A stretch of 64,000 nt of DNA from Cohnella fermenti (GCF_004801405.1 NZ_SSOB01000004.1:1-64000), one strand, 5' to 3'. Positions 54,333 to 63,102 are shown, counted from the first letter of the stretch. Made by a program: numbers and translations. The notes: generated by a model from the sequence alone, not told the origin.

Positions 54333-55761
54333 AGGAATTACTGCCACAGCAACAACTGCCGCTACAGCAACCAAGACCAACACCGTACCGATCATGGCCG
54401 CTCTGTTCGTGGCCGGCTTCGTCGGGCTTTTCAGCGAGACGGCATTGAACATCGCTCTGAGCCAATTGACCGCGATCTTCGCAGTCAGCAATACGACCGT
54501 CCAGTGGCTGGCGACGGGGTACTTCCTGACGCTCGGCATCCTGGTTCCGGTCACCGGCGTGCTGATGCAGAGGCTGACGACACGCCAACTGTTCCTCACC
54601 TCGGTCTCGCTGTCGATCTTCGGGACGATCATCGCGGCCCTGGCGCCTTCCTTCGGAATTCTGCTTGCGGCGCGGGTCATTCAAGCGGCAGGGCTTGCGA
54701 TCGTTCTTCCGCTTACCCAGAACGTCATCTTCACCATCTTCACGCCGGATAAGCGCGGCGGGGCGATGGGCGTCATGGGGCTGGTCATTCTGGCCGGACC
54801 CGCGCTCGGGCCGACGCTCGCCGGCCTCATTCTGGACACGCTGTCGTGGCACTGGATATTCTGGTTCACGCTTCCGTTCCTATTGTTCTCCATTGCGCTC
54901 GGCTACATCCATATTCCGAACTTGAACGAGCTGCGCAAGGTGAGGCTCGATGCGTTGTCCGTCTGCTTGTCCACGATCGGCTTCGGAGGCGTCGTCTACG
55001 GCTTCAGCGCCGCCGGCGACCGCGGCTGGGGCGACGGACTCGTGACCGGCTCGATCGTCGTCGGCTTGTCCGGCCTGCTCCTCTTCGCGCTTCGCCAGAC
55101 GAAGATGGAGATGCCGATGCTCAATATGAAGGCGTTCCGCAGTCCGCTCTTCGTGCTCGGTCTTATCATGAACATGATTACGTTCCTGAACATGCTGTCC
55201 CTGCTCGTCGTGCTGCCGATGTTCATGCAGATCGCGCTCGTCGTCACGGCGTTCGCGACCGGCCTGCTGCTGCTTCCGGGCAGCTTGCTCAACTGCATTC
55301 TGTCCCCGGTTATCGGCCGGATGTTCGACAGGTACGGCCCCCGCGCCGTCATTGTGCCGGGGACGATTCTGATCGCGGTCGGCTACTTGCTCTATGCGAC
55401 ATACGGGACGGAGACCGCCCTGTGGGCCGTCGCGCTGACGCATGTCGTCATGATGCTCGGCGTCGGGCTCGTTATCGCATCCGTCCAGACGAACACGCTT
55501 AACGCCCTGCCGCGCCGGTACTACCCGGACGGAATCGCGATTACGCAGACGGCTCAGCAGGTATGCGGCGCGATCGGCATCGCCGTTATGGTGTCGCTCA
55601 TGACCGCCAAGCAGAACCGCTACCTGGAGGCGGTCGCCCCCAGCATCGAGGAAGCCGCGGCGGCGGGCTCCTCGCTTGTGTTCAAGATCGGACTGGCGCT
55701 GGCCGTGGTCAATGTCGCGATCTCGTTGTTCTTCAGGAAGGCGAGGCCGGTTCAGGCGTAG
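54325..55761 (+). CDS. MFS multidrug exporter, DHA2 (EmrB/QacA, LmrB-like)
   Basis: A 478-residue membrane protein with 12-14 segments. The DHA2 motif C region GLVILAGPALGPTLAGLIL is intact, and the loop 2-3 motif GVLMQRLTTRQLF is seen. The start is GTG 54325 after AAAGGAG, overlapping tetR. The pairing with an LmrA-type TetR is the lmrAB arrangement of Bacillus. Substrates probably include lipophilic antibiotics. Confidence 0.92.
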   Translation: MNKGITATATTAATATKTNTVPIMAALFVAGFVGLFSETALNIALSQLTAIFAVSNTTVQWLATGYFLTLGILVPVTGVLMQRLTTRQLFLTSVSLSIFGTIIAALAPSFGILLAARVIQAAGLAIVLPLTQNVIFTIFTPDKRGGAMGVMGLVILAGPALGPTLAGLILDTLSWHWIFWFTLPFLLFSIALGYIHIPNLNELRKVRLDALSVCLSTIGFGGVVYGFSAAGDRGWGDGLVTGSIVVGLSGLLLFALRQTKMEMPMLNMKAFRSPLFVLGLIMNMITFLNMLSLLVVLPMFMQIALVVTAFATGLLLLPGSLLNCILSPVIGRMFDRYGPRAVIVPGTILIAVGYLLYATYGTETALWAVALTHVVMMLGVGLVIASVQTNTLNALPRRYYPDGIAITQTAQQVCGAIGIAVMVSLMTAKQNRYLEAVAPSIEEAAAAGSSLVFKIGLALAVVNVAISLFFRKARPVQA

Positions 55762-55795
55762 GCAGACAGTCAGTCGGAGAAAAACATATTTGCGA

Positions 55796-55830
55796 GGAAC
55801 ATCCCTGTCTGGTCGGGGATGTTCCTTTTT
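55796..55830 (+). terminator. Intrinsic terminator of the tetR-MFS operon
   Basis: GGAACATCCC (55796-55805) and GGGATGTTCC (55816-55825) followed by TTTTT. Confidence 0.9.
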
Positions 55831-55850
55831 GTTGCGGATGTCGGGGATTT

Positions 55851-56020
55851 ATGTGAAATTTCGCATTCGTGCAGCGCAATAACGGGTGGTTTGAGCGATT
55901 CTATGTGAAAAATAGCATACATAGCGGAGATTCCGGCCCGAGGTGCTGGATGTATGCTAAAAACCGCATAAAACACCGCAATTGCCGCGTATCCCAGCCG
56001 ATGAGTGTGAAAAACCGCAT
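55851..56020 (+). repeat. Four-palindrome dispersed element, complete copy F
   Basis: Units at 55851 (ATGTGAAATTTCGCAT), 55903 (ATGTGAAAAATAGCAT), 55954 (ATGCTAAAAACCGCAT) and 56005 (GTGTGAAAAACCGCAT), spaced 52, 51 and 51 bp. The stretch after unit 3 (AAAACACCGCAATTGC) nearly matches copy A, while the other inter-unit segments have diverged. It begins 20 bp after the MFS terminator. Confidence 0.85.
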
Positions 56021-56055
56021 AAAATCGCGGAGGATGGCGGATCGGAGAATGTCGC

Positions 56056-56111
56056 TTGACTTAATGCGATATATCGTATTATAGTATGGGTACATCGTTA
56101 ACGATATATCG
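56056..56111 (+). promoter_or_regulatory. padR promoter with two palindromic operators
   Basis: TTGACT (56056-56061), 18 bp, TATAGT (56080-56085). CGATATATCG occurs inside the spacer (56067-56076) and again at 56102-56111; ATCGTTAACGAT (56094-56105) overlaps the second. Duplicated ATAT-centred palindromes fit PadR-type autoregulation. Confidence 0.65.
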
Positions 56112-56164
56112 TATTGAATGCATCTGCTAATTAACATCCACTATATAACAAGGAGTGAACGATC

Positions 56165-57184
56165 ATGAGAATGAATCCATTCGGACATGGAAGGCAGCGC
56201 GGCCAAGGTTGGAGAGGCTTCCGGGGAGAAGCCTTGCGCGGACGGGAGATGTTTTTCCGTCAGGATGACGGAAGGGGAGGCGGCCGCGGCGGGCCGGATG
56301 AGCGCGATGGGCGGGGAGGCTACGGAGGCCGCGGCGGACCAGAGGAACGCGGCGGTCGCGGAGGTCCGAGCGATCGCGGCTGGCCGGACGGTCGCGGCCG
56401 TCATCCCGGTCATCCGGGGCACGGAGGCCACGGAGGCTTCGGGGGCCATCCGGGCCGCGGAGGCGGTCCCCGAGGCTTCGACGGGCCGGGGCGGGGCCGC
56501 CCCGGTTTCGGAGGACGCGGGGAACCCTGGTTCGACGGCCGGCGCGAAGGCAAACGCTTCTTCATGCGCGGCGAGTTCAAGTTCGCCCTGCTGGAGCTGC
56601 TTGCCGCCGAGCCGATGCACGGCTACCAGTTGATCAAAGCGATGGAGGAGAAGACGGGCGGCTTGTACACGCCGAGCGCCGGCTCGATCTATCCGAACCT
56701 GCAATTGCTCGAAGAGATGGGGTTCGTCCAATCCGGCGAAGCGGAAGGCAAGAAGCTGTATGAGATTACGGAAGCGGGCAAGGAGCATCTTCGCGAGCGC
56801 GCGAAGGAGGCGCCGGTCGCTCCCGAGGGGCGCTGGGATCGGCGCGGTCATCCCGGACCGGAACGGGAGGGATGGCCTCCCTTCGACAAGCGCGACTTGC
56901 GGGATCTCGCAATCGGCTGGCCCGAAGCCGTCGGCTTGCTGGCCCGGGCAGCGAGAGAGTCGCAGGCCGATCCGGGGTCCGAACGGGCGGAGCGGCTGCG
57001 CGAGCTTATGCGGAAGCTGACGGAGGAACTGCGGCAAGAGCTGAACGCCGACTCCGAGTTTTCCGCCGCTTCCGCTGGCTTGTCCAGCCCGCTTGCCGAT
57101 GCGGAAGCCGACGTCGACGCGGACAAGGAAGCCGATGCCGATTCTGCGGATCGTGATCCGGATCGCGAGCCGCCCGCCGAGTAA
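56165..57184 (+). CDS. PadR-family regulator with long Gly/Arg/His-rich N-terminus
   Basis: A 339-residue protein. Residues about 1-135 are low complexity (GGRGGPDERDGRG, GHPGHGGHGGFGGHPGRGGG) and probably disordered. Residues about 136-220 form a PadR winged helix: FKFALLELLAAEPMHGYQLI ... TPSAGSIYPNLQLLEEMGFV. The C-terminus is acidic (Asp/Ala repeats). PadR proteins of similar build but shorter tails are common in Firmicutes. The His/Gly tail could bind metal or nucleic acid; that is conjecture. ATG 56165 follows AAGGAG. Confidence 0.88.
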   Translation: MRMNPFGHGRQRGQGWRGFRGEALRGREMFFRQDDGRGGGRGGPDERDGRGGYGGRGGPEERGGRGGPSDRGWPDGRGRHPGHPGHGGHGGFGGHPGRGGGPRGFDGPGRGRPGFGGRGEPWFDGRREGKRFFMRGEFKFALLELLAAEPMHGYQLIKAMEEKTGGLYTPSAGSIYPNLQLLEEMGFVQSGEAEGKKLYEITEAGKEHLRERAKEAPVAPEGRWDRRGHPGPEREGWPPFDKRDLRDLAIGWPEAVGLLARAARESQADPGSERAERLRELMRKLTEELRQELNADSEFSAASAGLSSPLADAEADVDADKEADADSADRDPDREPPAE

Positions 57185-57246
57185 GCGCCGCCTTTATTCT
57201 GGAATCGGTCTTCGTTATCCGGCTGATCCGGTTCCGACCGCCCGAC

Positions 57247-57294
57247 ATCCGTCCGATTTCTTCCTATCGGGCAGATATCGGGCGGATTTTTTTG
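57247..57294 (+). terminator. Intrinsic terminator after padR
   Basis: ATCCGTCCGAT (57247-57257) and ATCGGGCGGAT (57277-57287) pair with one G-U, followed by TTTTTTT. The rest of the 57185-57486 gap holds no clear gene or operator. Confidence 0.8.
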
Positions 57295-57486
57295 TTAGTC
57301 TTTGGTTCCTTAGTCCCCTCAAGGTGTGATCTACCGCACAGCGCCGCGCGCTCCCTATTGCGTACAGTAGAGACCATGTCCTTACGCATAACGGCAACCG
57401 GACAAACCTTATGTTGTCACTGGAGCCGGGTGTGGATTACACTGGTACTGTTGCCAATCCGATCCGGAGAAGGGGGTGAACCTGCA

Positions 57487-58308
57487 ATGGAAGTTACCGC
57501 TCTGCAGCAGGTGGAGAAGCTTGCGTTGAAGAAGCATAAAGTGTTTAAGCAGAGCAGGCTCCGGTATATCGCGCGTTCCGCGCTGGCGAGCATGTTTATC
57601 GGCTTCGGGGTCATCGTCGCGTTCAAGACGGGCAGCTTCTTCTATGGGGAGCATTCGCCGCTTACGTATCCGATGGCCGCGATTACGTTCGGGGCGGCGA
57701 TCATCCTGATCTCGTACGGAGGAGGGGACCTGTTCACCGGCAACACGTTCTACTATACCTACGCGGCTCTCCGGAAGAGGCTCGAGTGGAAGACCGTCCT
57801 GAAGCTGTGGCTTTACACGTACATAGGCAATATCGTCGGTGCTGCTTTTTTCGCGTTTATTATCTTTACGACAGGGCTGTTCTCGGAATCCTCCGTCAAC
57901 GAGTTCCTGCTCAGCGTCGTGGACAAGAAGATGAACCTGCCGGTCATGGAGCTGTTCTTCCGGGCGCTGCTCTGTAACTGGCTGGTGTGCCTCGCATTCT
58001 TCGTGCCGATGTCCATGAAGGGCGACGGTGCCAAAATGTTCGCGATGATCCTGTTCGTCTTCTGCTTCTTCATCTCGGGCTACGAGCATAGTATCGCCAA
58101 TATGTGTACGTTCGCGATTGCGCTGGTGCTGCATCATCCCGGCACAATCTCGATGGGCGGGGTATTCCACAACCTCATCCCGGTTACGCTAGGCAACATT
58201 ATCGGCGGTGCCGTTCTGATGGGCTTCATGTATTATTATGTGAACAAGCCTTACTTGGACGAACTGGATGCCCAGCCATCACAATCGGAGGTTGATAATC
58301 ATGAGTAA
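57487..58308 (+). CDS. Formate/nitrite transporter (FNT) family channel
   Basis: A 273-residue pentameric-channel subunit with six membrane segments: ALASMFIGFGVIVAF, the re-entrant-loop motif GGGDLFTGNTFYYTY, and the central His in GYEHSIANM. The open frame begins at 57292, but ATG 57487 follows GGGGGTGA. It overlaps the lactate dehydrogenase gene by 8 bp. FNT channels pass small monocarboxylates, including lactate, so export of fermentation lactate (or formate) is a reasonable role here. Confidence 0.9.
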   Translation: MEVTALQQVEKLALKKHKVFKQSRLRYIARSALASMFIGFGVIVAFKTGSFFYGEHSPLTYPMAAITFGAAIILISYGGGDLFTGNTFYYTYAALRKRLEWKTVLKLWLYTYIGNIVGAAFFAFIIFTTGLFSESSVNEFLLSVVDKKMNLPVMELFFRALLCNWLVCLAFFVPMSMKGDGAKMFAMILFVFCFFISGYEHSIANMCTFAIALVLHHPGTISMGGVFHNLIPVTLGNIIGGAVLMGFMYYYVNKPYLDELDAQPSQSEVDNHE

Positions 58309-59227
58309 CACGATGAGCAAAACAAAGATCGTCGTCATCGGAGTCGGAGCGGTAGGAGCGACGACCGCATATACGCTGTTGCTGAGGGAGCGGGCGGACG
58401 AGCTCGTGCTCATCGACGCCAATCAGGCCAAGGCGAGGGGCGACGCCATCGACATGAACCACGGCATGCCGTTTCTCGGCCGCACGAAGGTATGGGCGGG
58501 GAGCTACGAGGATTGCGCCGGGGCGAACATTATCATCATCACGGCGGGAGCCGCTCAGAAGCCGGGCGAGTCGCGGATCGACCTGCTGAAGCGCAACGTC
58601 GGCATCTTCGAGAGCATCATGACGGAGGTGTTCAAGTACAACCAGGACGGCATTCTGCTGATCGCTTCGAATCCGGTCGACATTATGAGCTACTTCTCTT
58701 GGAAAAAATCGCAGTGGCCCGTTCACCGGATCATCGGCTCGGGAACTCTGCTCGACAGCGCGAGATTCCGGTACTTGATCGGGGAGGAGCTCGGCATCGA
58801 TCCGCGGAGCGTCCATGCGCATATTATCGGCGAGCACGGAGATTCCGAGCTGCCGGTATGGAGCCTCGCCAACATCGCGGGCACACGCATCTCGTTCGAT
58901 GAGGACCAGAAGGATCGCATCTTCCGCAATACGCGCGATGCGGCCTATGAGATCATCTCGGCGAAGGGGGCGACCTATTACGCGATCGCTCTTGCGCTCG
59001 ACCGGATCTGCACCGCGATCCTGCGCGACGAAGGAGCCGTGCTCAACGTCTCGACGCTGCTGCAGGATTACCATGGCGTCTCCGACGTGTACCTCGGCGT
59101 TCCTTGCGTCGTGGACCGCACCGGTGTGCGCGAGGTGCTGAAGCTGCAGATCTCGGAGTCCGAGAAGGAACTTCTGCATAAGTCGGCCGAGAAGCTGAAG
59201 GGGCTTATTCAATCGATCGAAGTATAG
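58301..59227 (+). CDS. ldh: L-lactate dehydrogenase
   Basis: A 308-residue LDH: NAD motif GVGAVGATTAYTLL, substrate Arg in PGESRIDLLKRNVGIF, SNPVDI, and catalytic His in IIGEHGDSELPVWS. ATG 58301 follows CGGAGG and lies within the FNT gene's end. It reduces pyruvate to lactate with NADH under low oxygen. A malate-dehydrogenase role is less likely given the loop sequence AAQKPGESR. Confidence 0.94.
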   Translation: MSNTMSKTKIVVIGVGAVGATTAYTLLLRERADELVLIDANQAKARGDAIDMNHGMPFLGRTKVWAGSYEDCAGANIIIITAGAAQKPGESRIDLLKRNVGIFESIMTEVFKYNQDGILLIASNPVDIMSYFSWKKSQWPVHRIIGSGTLLDSARFRYLIGEELGIDPRSVHAHIIGEHGDSELPVWSLANIAGTRISFDEDQKDRIFRNTRDAAYEIISAKGATYYAIALALDRICTAILRDEGAVLNVSTLLQDYHGVSDVYLGVPCVVDRTGVREVLKLQISESEKELLHKSAEKLKGLIQSIEV

Positions 59228-59267
59228 AGGTCCCGCGCGGGTGCCCTCTCCGTCCTGAATGTGTTAT

Positions 59268-59287
59268 TCTGGTTAGAGATAACCAGA
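59268..59287. promoter_or_regulatory. Palindrome upstream of the arsR-type gene
   Basis: TCTGGTTA (59268-59275) and TAACCAGA (59280-59287) are perfect arms around GAGA, 33 bp before the start codon. A likely autoregulatory operator; it lacks the T-run of a terminator. Confidence 0.6.
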
Positions 59288-59319
59288 CGACACCCAGGCT
59301 CGGGGAGGGCATTCCTTAT

Positions 59320-59646
59320 ATGTTCCAAGAAGTTCAGCAATTCAAAGCCGATTTTTTTAAAGCGTTGGCGCATCCTCTCCGAATTCGGATTCTCGAGGTT
59401 CTGTCTGAAGGAGACAAGACGGTGAACGAGATCCAGACGCTGCTCGGAAGCGAAGGCTCGGCGGTGTCGCAACAGCTCGCCATTCTTCGCGGGAAGAACG
59501 TCGTGTACGGCACCAAGGACGGAACCTCCGTCATTTACTCGTTGCGGGACCCGCTCATCAAGGAGCTTCTTCAAGTTGCGCGGCAGATCTTCGACAACCA
59601 TCTCGTCAATGCGATCTCTATGCTGGAGAGCATGAAGCAGAACTGA
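59320..59646 (+). CDS. ArsR/SmtB-family regulator
   Basis: A 108-residue winged-helix protein: FFKALAHPLRIRILEVLSEG, TVNEIQTLLGSEGSAVSQQL. It contains no cysteine, so the classic metal box ELCVCDL is absent and the signal is unclear. It lies 108 bp before a sulfate-permease-type gene, a pairing seen in other bacilli. Confidence 0.9.
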   Translation: MFQEVQQFKADFFKALAHPLRIRILEVLSEGDKTVNEIQTLLGSEGSAVSQQLAILRGKNVVYGTKDGTSVIYSLRDPLIKELLQVARQIFDNHLVNAISMLESMKQN

Positions 59647-59679
59647 CGGACGATTGCAGCGGGTGAGATAGATTGCCGA

Positions 59680-59740
59680 TTGACGCCTTTAATATTTGGA
59701 TTTATGATAATATCAATATTCAAATAATCAGATGTTTGAA
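59680..59740 (+). promoter_or_regulatory. SulP promoter with inverted-repeat operator
   Basis: TTGACG (59680-59685), 17 bp, TATGAT (59703-59708). Downstream, TTCAAA (59719-59724) and TTTGAA (59735-59740) flank 10 bp, placed where a bound repressor would block transcription. The site differs from the palindrome at 59268. Confidence 0.65.
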
Positions 59741-59754
59741 GGTGCTCGTCAATC

Positions 59755-61479
59755 ATGAGATTCAGCGGCCGGTTCGAAGGCTATGACGCCCGCTCCCTGC
59801 GGCGGGATTTGTTGTCGGGTATAATCGTCGGAGTCGTCGCCATTCCTCTTGGAATGGCGTTTGCCATTGCGTCGGGAGTGAAGCCCGAATACGGCCTATA
59901 TACGGTCGTCGTCGCCGGCGTTCTGATCTCCTTGTTCGGCGGCTCCAAGTTCCAGGTCGGAGGACCGACGGGAGCGTTCGTACCGATTCTGCTCGCGATC
60001 GTGCTTCAGTACGGATACGAGAAGCTGCTGATCGCCGGCTTCCTCGCCGGCATCCTGCTTGTCCTAATGGGGCTGTTCCGGCTCGGCAGCGTCATCAAGT
60101 ACATTCCGCGTCCGATCACCATCGGCTTCACGGCAGGCATCGCGGTGACGATCTTCGCCGGACAGCTCGCGAACTTCCTTGGCCTGCGCGACCTGCCGAA
60201 GCACGAGTCGTTCGTCGCGAACATGGGGGAGATTGTGTCCCACCTCCGCGAGACGAACCTCTACAGCGTCGCGACCGCCGCCGTCGGCCTGGCCGTCCTG
60301 CTGCTCGGAGCCCGCTTCCTCCCCCGAATTCCTTCCTCGCTCCTGGGTCTGCTGCTGGCGACGGCCGTCGCATCTCTCTTCTACCCGAACGAAGTCGCCA
60401 CGATTGGTTCGACATTCGGCGCGATTCCGAATCGTTTGCCCGGCCTTCATCTTCCCGACCTGTCGCCCGAATCGCTTGTTCCGCTGCTGAAGCCCGCGTT
60501 GATCATCGCGCTGCTCGGCGGCATCGAATCGCTGCTCTCCGCGGTCGTTGCCGACGGCATGACCGGCACGCGGCACAACAGCAACCGCGAGCTGATCGGC
60601 CAGGGGATTGCGAATATGGTCACCCCCCTGTTCGGCGGAATTCCGGCGACCGGAGCGATCGCCCGGACGGCGACGAACATCAAGAACGGAGCAGCGTCGC
60701 CGCTCTCCGGCGTCATTCACGGCATCGTCGTGCTGCTTGTATTGATCCTGTTCGCTCCGTACGCATCTCGAATTCCGCTTGCTGCCATGGCTCCGATCCT
60801 GATGATCGTCGCCTGGAACATGAGCGAGCGCCAGGAGTTTTGGCATATCCTCAAGGCGAGAAGCGCGGAATCGTTCGTTATGGCCGGGACATTCCTGCTG
60901 ACCGTGTTCGCCGATCTGACGACGGCGGTCGAGGTCGGGCTGGTGCTGTCGGCGGGGATCTTCATCAAGAAAATGAGCGGCCAGCTCGCGCTTGAGAAGG
61001 TGCTGCCAGACCCGGCCGACAAGGGGGAGAAGCTGTCCGCCCGAGCGGTCGGCGAACAGCGTAACTGCCCGCAGATCAGCATCTTTACAGTCGAAGGAGC
61101 GCTGTTCTTCGGAGTAGCGGACCAATTCGAGAAGTCGATTCTGAAGGAGATTCACAGCGACCCCAAGGTGCTCATTCTGCGAATGAGCTACGTTCCCTAT
61201 ATCGACGCGACGGCGACGGCGTACCTCTCCAGCATCGTCAAGCACTTCCGCAAGCGCGGCGGGACGGTTCTCGTCTCCGAGCTGCGAAGCGAGCCGATGC
61301 GAACGCTCGAGACGGCCGGCCTCGCGGACCTGATCGGGCGGGATCGCTTCTTCACGCGAACGGGAGACGCGATCGGCTTCGCTCTCACGAAGCTGGACCC
61401 AGCTTGCTGTCAGGGGTGCCGCCACTTCGCGTTCCGCGAGTGCTCTTCTCTGTCCGGTGCGGAGGCGAGCGGCGGTTAA
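59755..61479 (+). CDS. SulP-family anion transporter with STAS domain
   Basis: A 574-residue membrane protein: DLLSGIIVGVVAIPLGMAFA at the N-terminus, about 12 segments, GGIPATGAIARTATNIKNGA, and a C-terminal STAS domain (about 440-545; ISIFTVEGALFFGVADQFEK). It ends with an unusual cysteine cluster (C551, C552, C555, C563) after the STAS domain. Family members carry sulfate, bicarbonate or other anions. The ArsR gene upstream probably controls it; the substrate is open. Confidence 0.9.
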   Translation: MRFSGRFEGYDARSLRRDLLSGIIVGVVAIPLGMAFAIASGVKPEYGLYTVVVAGVLISLFGGSKFQVGGPTGAFVPILLAIVLQYGYEKLLIAGFLAGILLVLMGLFRLGSVIKYIPRPITIGFTAGIAVTIFAGQLANFLGLRDLPKHESFVANMGEIVSHLRETNLYSVATAAVGLAVLLLGARFLPRIPSSLLGLLLATAVASLFYPNEVATIGSTFGAIPNRLPGLHLPDLSPESLVPLLKPALIIALLGGIESLLSAVVADGMTGTRHNSNRELIGQGIANMVTPLFGGIPATGAIARTATNIKNGAASPLSGVIHGIVVLLVLILFAPYASRIPLAAMAPILMIVAWNMSERQEFWHILKARSAESFVMAGTFLLTVFADLTTAVEVGLVLSAGIFIKKMSGQLALEKVLPDPADKGEKLSARAVGEQRNCPQISIFTVEGALFFGVADQFEKSILKEIHSDPKVLILRMSYVPYIDATATAYLSSIVKHFRKRGGTVLVSELRSEPMRTLETAGLADLIGRDRFFTRTGDAIGFALTKLDPACCQGCRHFAFRECSSLSGAEASGG

Positions 61480-61805
61480 GGGATCCCCCGCTAAGAAGGG
61501 CGGGAGGGGATGGGGGGACTCGAGGCAGGGGGCCGCTCCAGAACAGCATTCCCCTTTTTCCCAAAGGGTGCCTTATCCCCTCCGTTCAGGTTCCGTCCTG
61601 TCAGATTCCGCCCCGCCAGATTTCGATCCGCCAAGTTCCGGACTGTTCCGATTCGGCTTCGATTCAGCTCCTGCGCAGTTCCGATTCCGTTCCGGTTTAG
61701 GCATTTGTTCAGGTGTCATCCCGTTTATGTTCAACGAGCAGCCGCCTGGAGTTGAAGAGCCGATCGCCACTTAAGCCACGTTATGAGCAGATGGAAGCCT
61801 CCCCG
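61480..61805. other. Gap after SulP with GGGATAAG-family motif
   Basis: At 61566-61589 (minus orientation) GGTGCCTTATCCCCTCCGTT-CAG belongs to the family at 11.7 and 62.9 kb. From 61600 to 61700, TTCCG and GATTC words recur without clear units. No gene is seen. Confidence 0.55.
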
Positions 61806-62753
61806 TTAAACAGCGGTATAAAGCCGAAGCCACTTGCCCCGCCACTTCTTCTTGCTCTCGAACTTGTGCCACGGGGGCAAGAGGACCGGCCGGTCCTTCG
61901 TGAGCTCGGGATAAGTGATGGCGGGAGTGATGGCGCTCAGACGAAGAACGGAGCCAAGCAACAGGCCGGGGCCAAGAAAGTCCGCCGCATGGTTGGCACG
62001 ATAGCCGTATTCGTTCAAGTAAGCCTGAAGATGCTTGGGGCGAATGCCGCAGAACGTATCGTTCAGCCAACACTCGACATGGCGCCGATGGTCCCGAAGA
62101 GCGGGATGCCTCCGGTTGGCGGCAGGCGGAATAATCGTCGCGGGGCTCCCGTCCGTGCAAGTCGTCCGGAATGCCTCGATGCCGGCTCGGGCGATCCGCC
62201 TGAAGAAGCCCTCCTCAACATGGTCCGGCGACGGCTGCCAGAAGCGAAAGAACTCGGGCTGCTGCTGCTCGTCCAACGAGGCCGCAAGAAGCAAAGGCTG
62301 ACGCGCATCGAGATAGAGGGCGGGGCCATAATCGGCGTGCTCGATATGGACGTTGCCGCTCAGAATGCGGCTCTCCACCTCCAAGGACAGGGCGTGCCGG
62401 ATTTTGTGGGCGATGAGCCAGGCTGTTTTATAGGTAACCCCGAGGATGTCGCGCAGCTCCGTCGCCGCAATGCCGGAAGGCTGCGAGAGCAGATAGATCG
62501 CTTGGAACCAGCGGGGGAGCGAAGTGGAGCTTCCTTCCATAACGGTCCCTGAGATCAGGGACGTCTGTCGGCGGCAAGAGGCGCATTCGAACAGGGGAAG
62601 CCTGCGGGTCCGAATCAGGAAGTAACGGGTTTGGCCGCAGCAAGGGCAACGGAAGCCATCCGGCCAGCGCGCATCGAACAAAGCCGAGATGCAGGCTTGA
62701 TTGGAGGCGAAGCGTTCCTTGAACTGTGCGAAAGCGATCGGGTCGTCGATCAT
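61806..62753 (-). CDS. IS1595-like transposase lacking recognisable catalytic acids
   Basis: A 315-residue intact frame. The N-terminal zinc ribbon (C36xxC39 ... C57xxC60) and the LISGTVMEGSSTSLPRWFQA segment are typical of IS1595/ISXO2 transposases, as is the C-terminal KHLQAYLNEYGYRANH. The expected DE-Y-GG motif of the first catalytic segment is replaced by HIEHADYGPALYLD, and the later acidic residues are not evident. No ribosome site precedes ATG 62753, and only an 8-bp inverted repeat (ATGGAAGC 61791, GCTTCCAT 62783) flanks it. Either a dying insertion sequence or a domesticated protein. Confidence 0.75.
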   Translation of the reverse strand: MIDDPIAFAQFKERFASNQACISALFDARWPDGFRCPCCGQTRYFLIRTRRLPLFECASCRRQTSLISGTVMEGSSTSLPRWFQAIYLLSQPSGIAATELRDILGVTYKTAWLIAHKIRHALSLEVESRILSGNVHIEHADYGPALYLDARQPLLLAASLDEQQQPEFFRFWQPSPDHVEEGFFRRIARAGIEAFRTTCTDGSPATIIPPAANRRHPALRDHRRHVECWLNDTFCGIRPKHLQAYLNEYGYRANHAADFLGPGLLLGSVLRLSAITPAITYPELTKDRPVLLPPWHKFESKKKWRGKWLRLYTAV

Positions 62754-62886
62754 GAGAGGATCACCGCCAGGAGAGGGATTGTGCTTCCATTATACCAAAC
62801 AAACGTTCTTATTTCAAATGTTTTTTAGGGAAAGACATCCATTCCCCAATTGGATCGCGAACGGATCGCAAAATGAGTATCGGTTC

Positions 62887-63052
62887 CTGAACGAAGGGGA
62901 TAAGACACTGTCGGGAGAATAGGAGGGACTGAACGAAGGGGATAAGACACTGTTGGGCGGAATGAATGACGGAACTGAGCAAGAGGGATAAGGCACTGTG
63001 CGGCGCAACTGGGGAACGGGGGGCGAAACTGAACAGAAGGGATAAGACACTA
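62887..63052 (+). repeat. Tandem set of four GGGATAAGRCACT motifs
   Basis: Motifs of consensus CTGAACGAAGGGGATAAGAC plus ACTG start at 62887, 62929, 62975 and 63029 (spacing 42, 46, 54). The sequence between them is unrelated. Further copies lie at 11731-11754, 11781-11803 and 61566-61589. Confidence 0.8.
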
Positions 63053-63102
63053 TTTCTCGAAAAGAGAAGTGCTCATCGCGGGAAGGAATTTACTGAGCGT
63101 TT

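Noticed and set aside
61791-62790. 8-bp inverted repeat as IS ends
   Set aside because: ATGGAAGC/GCTTCCAT flank the transposase-like gene but are short enough to be chance, and no target duplication is visible.
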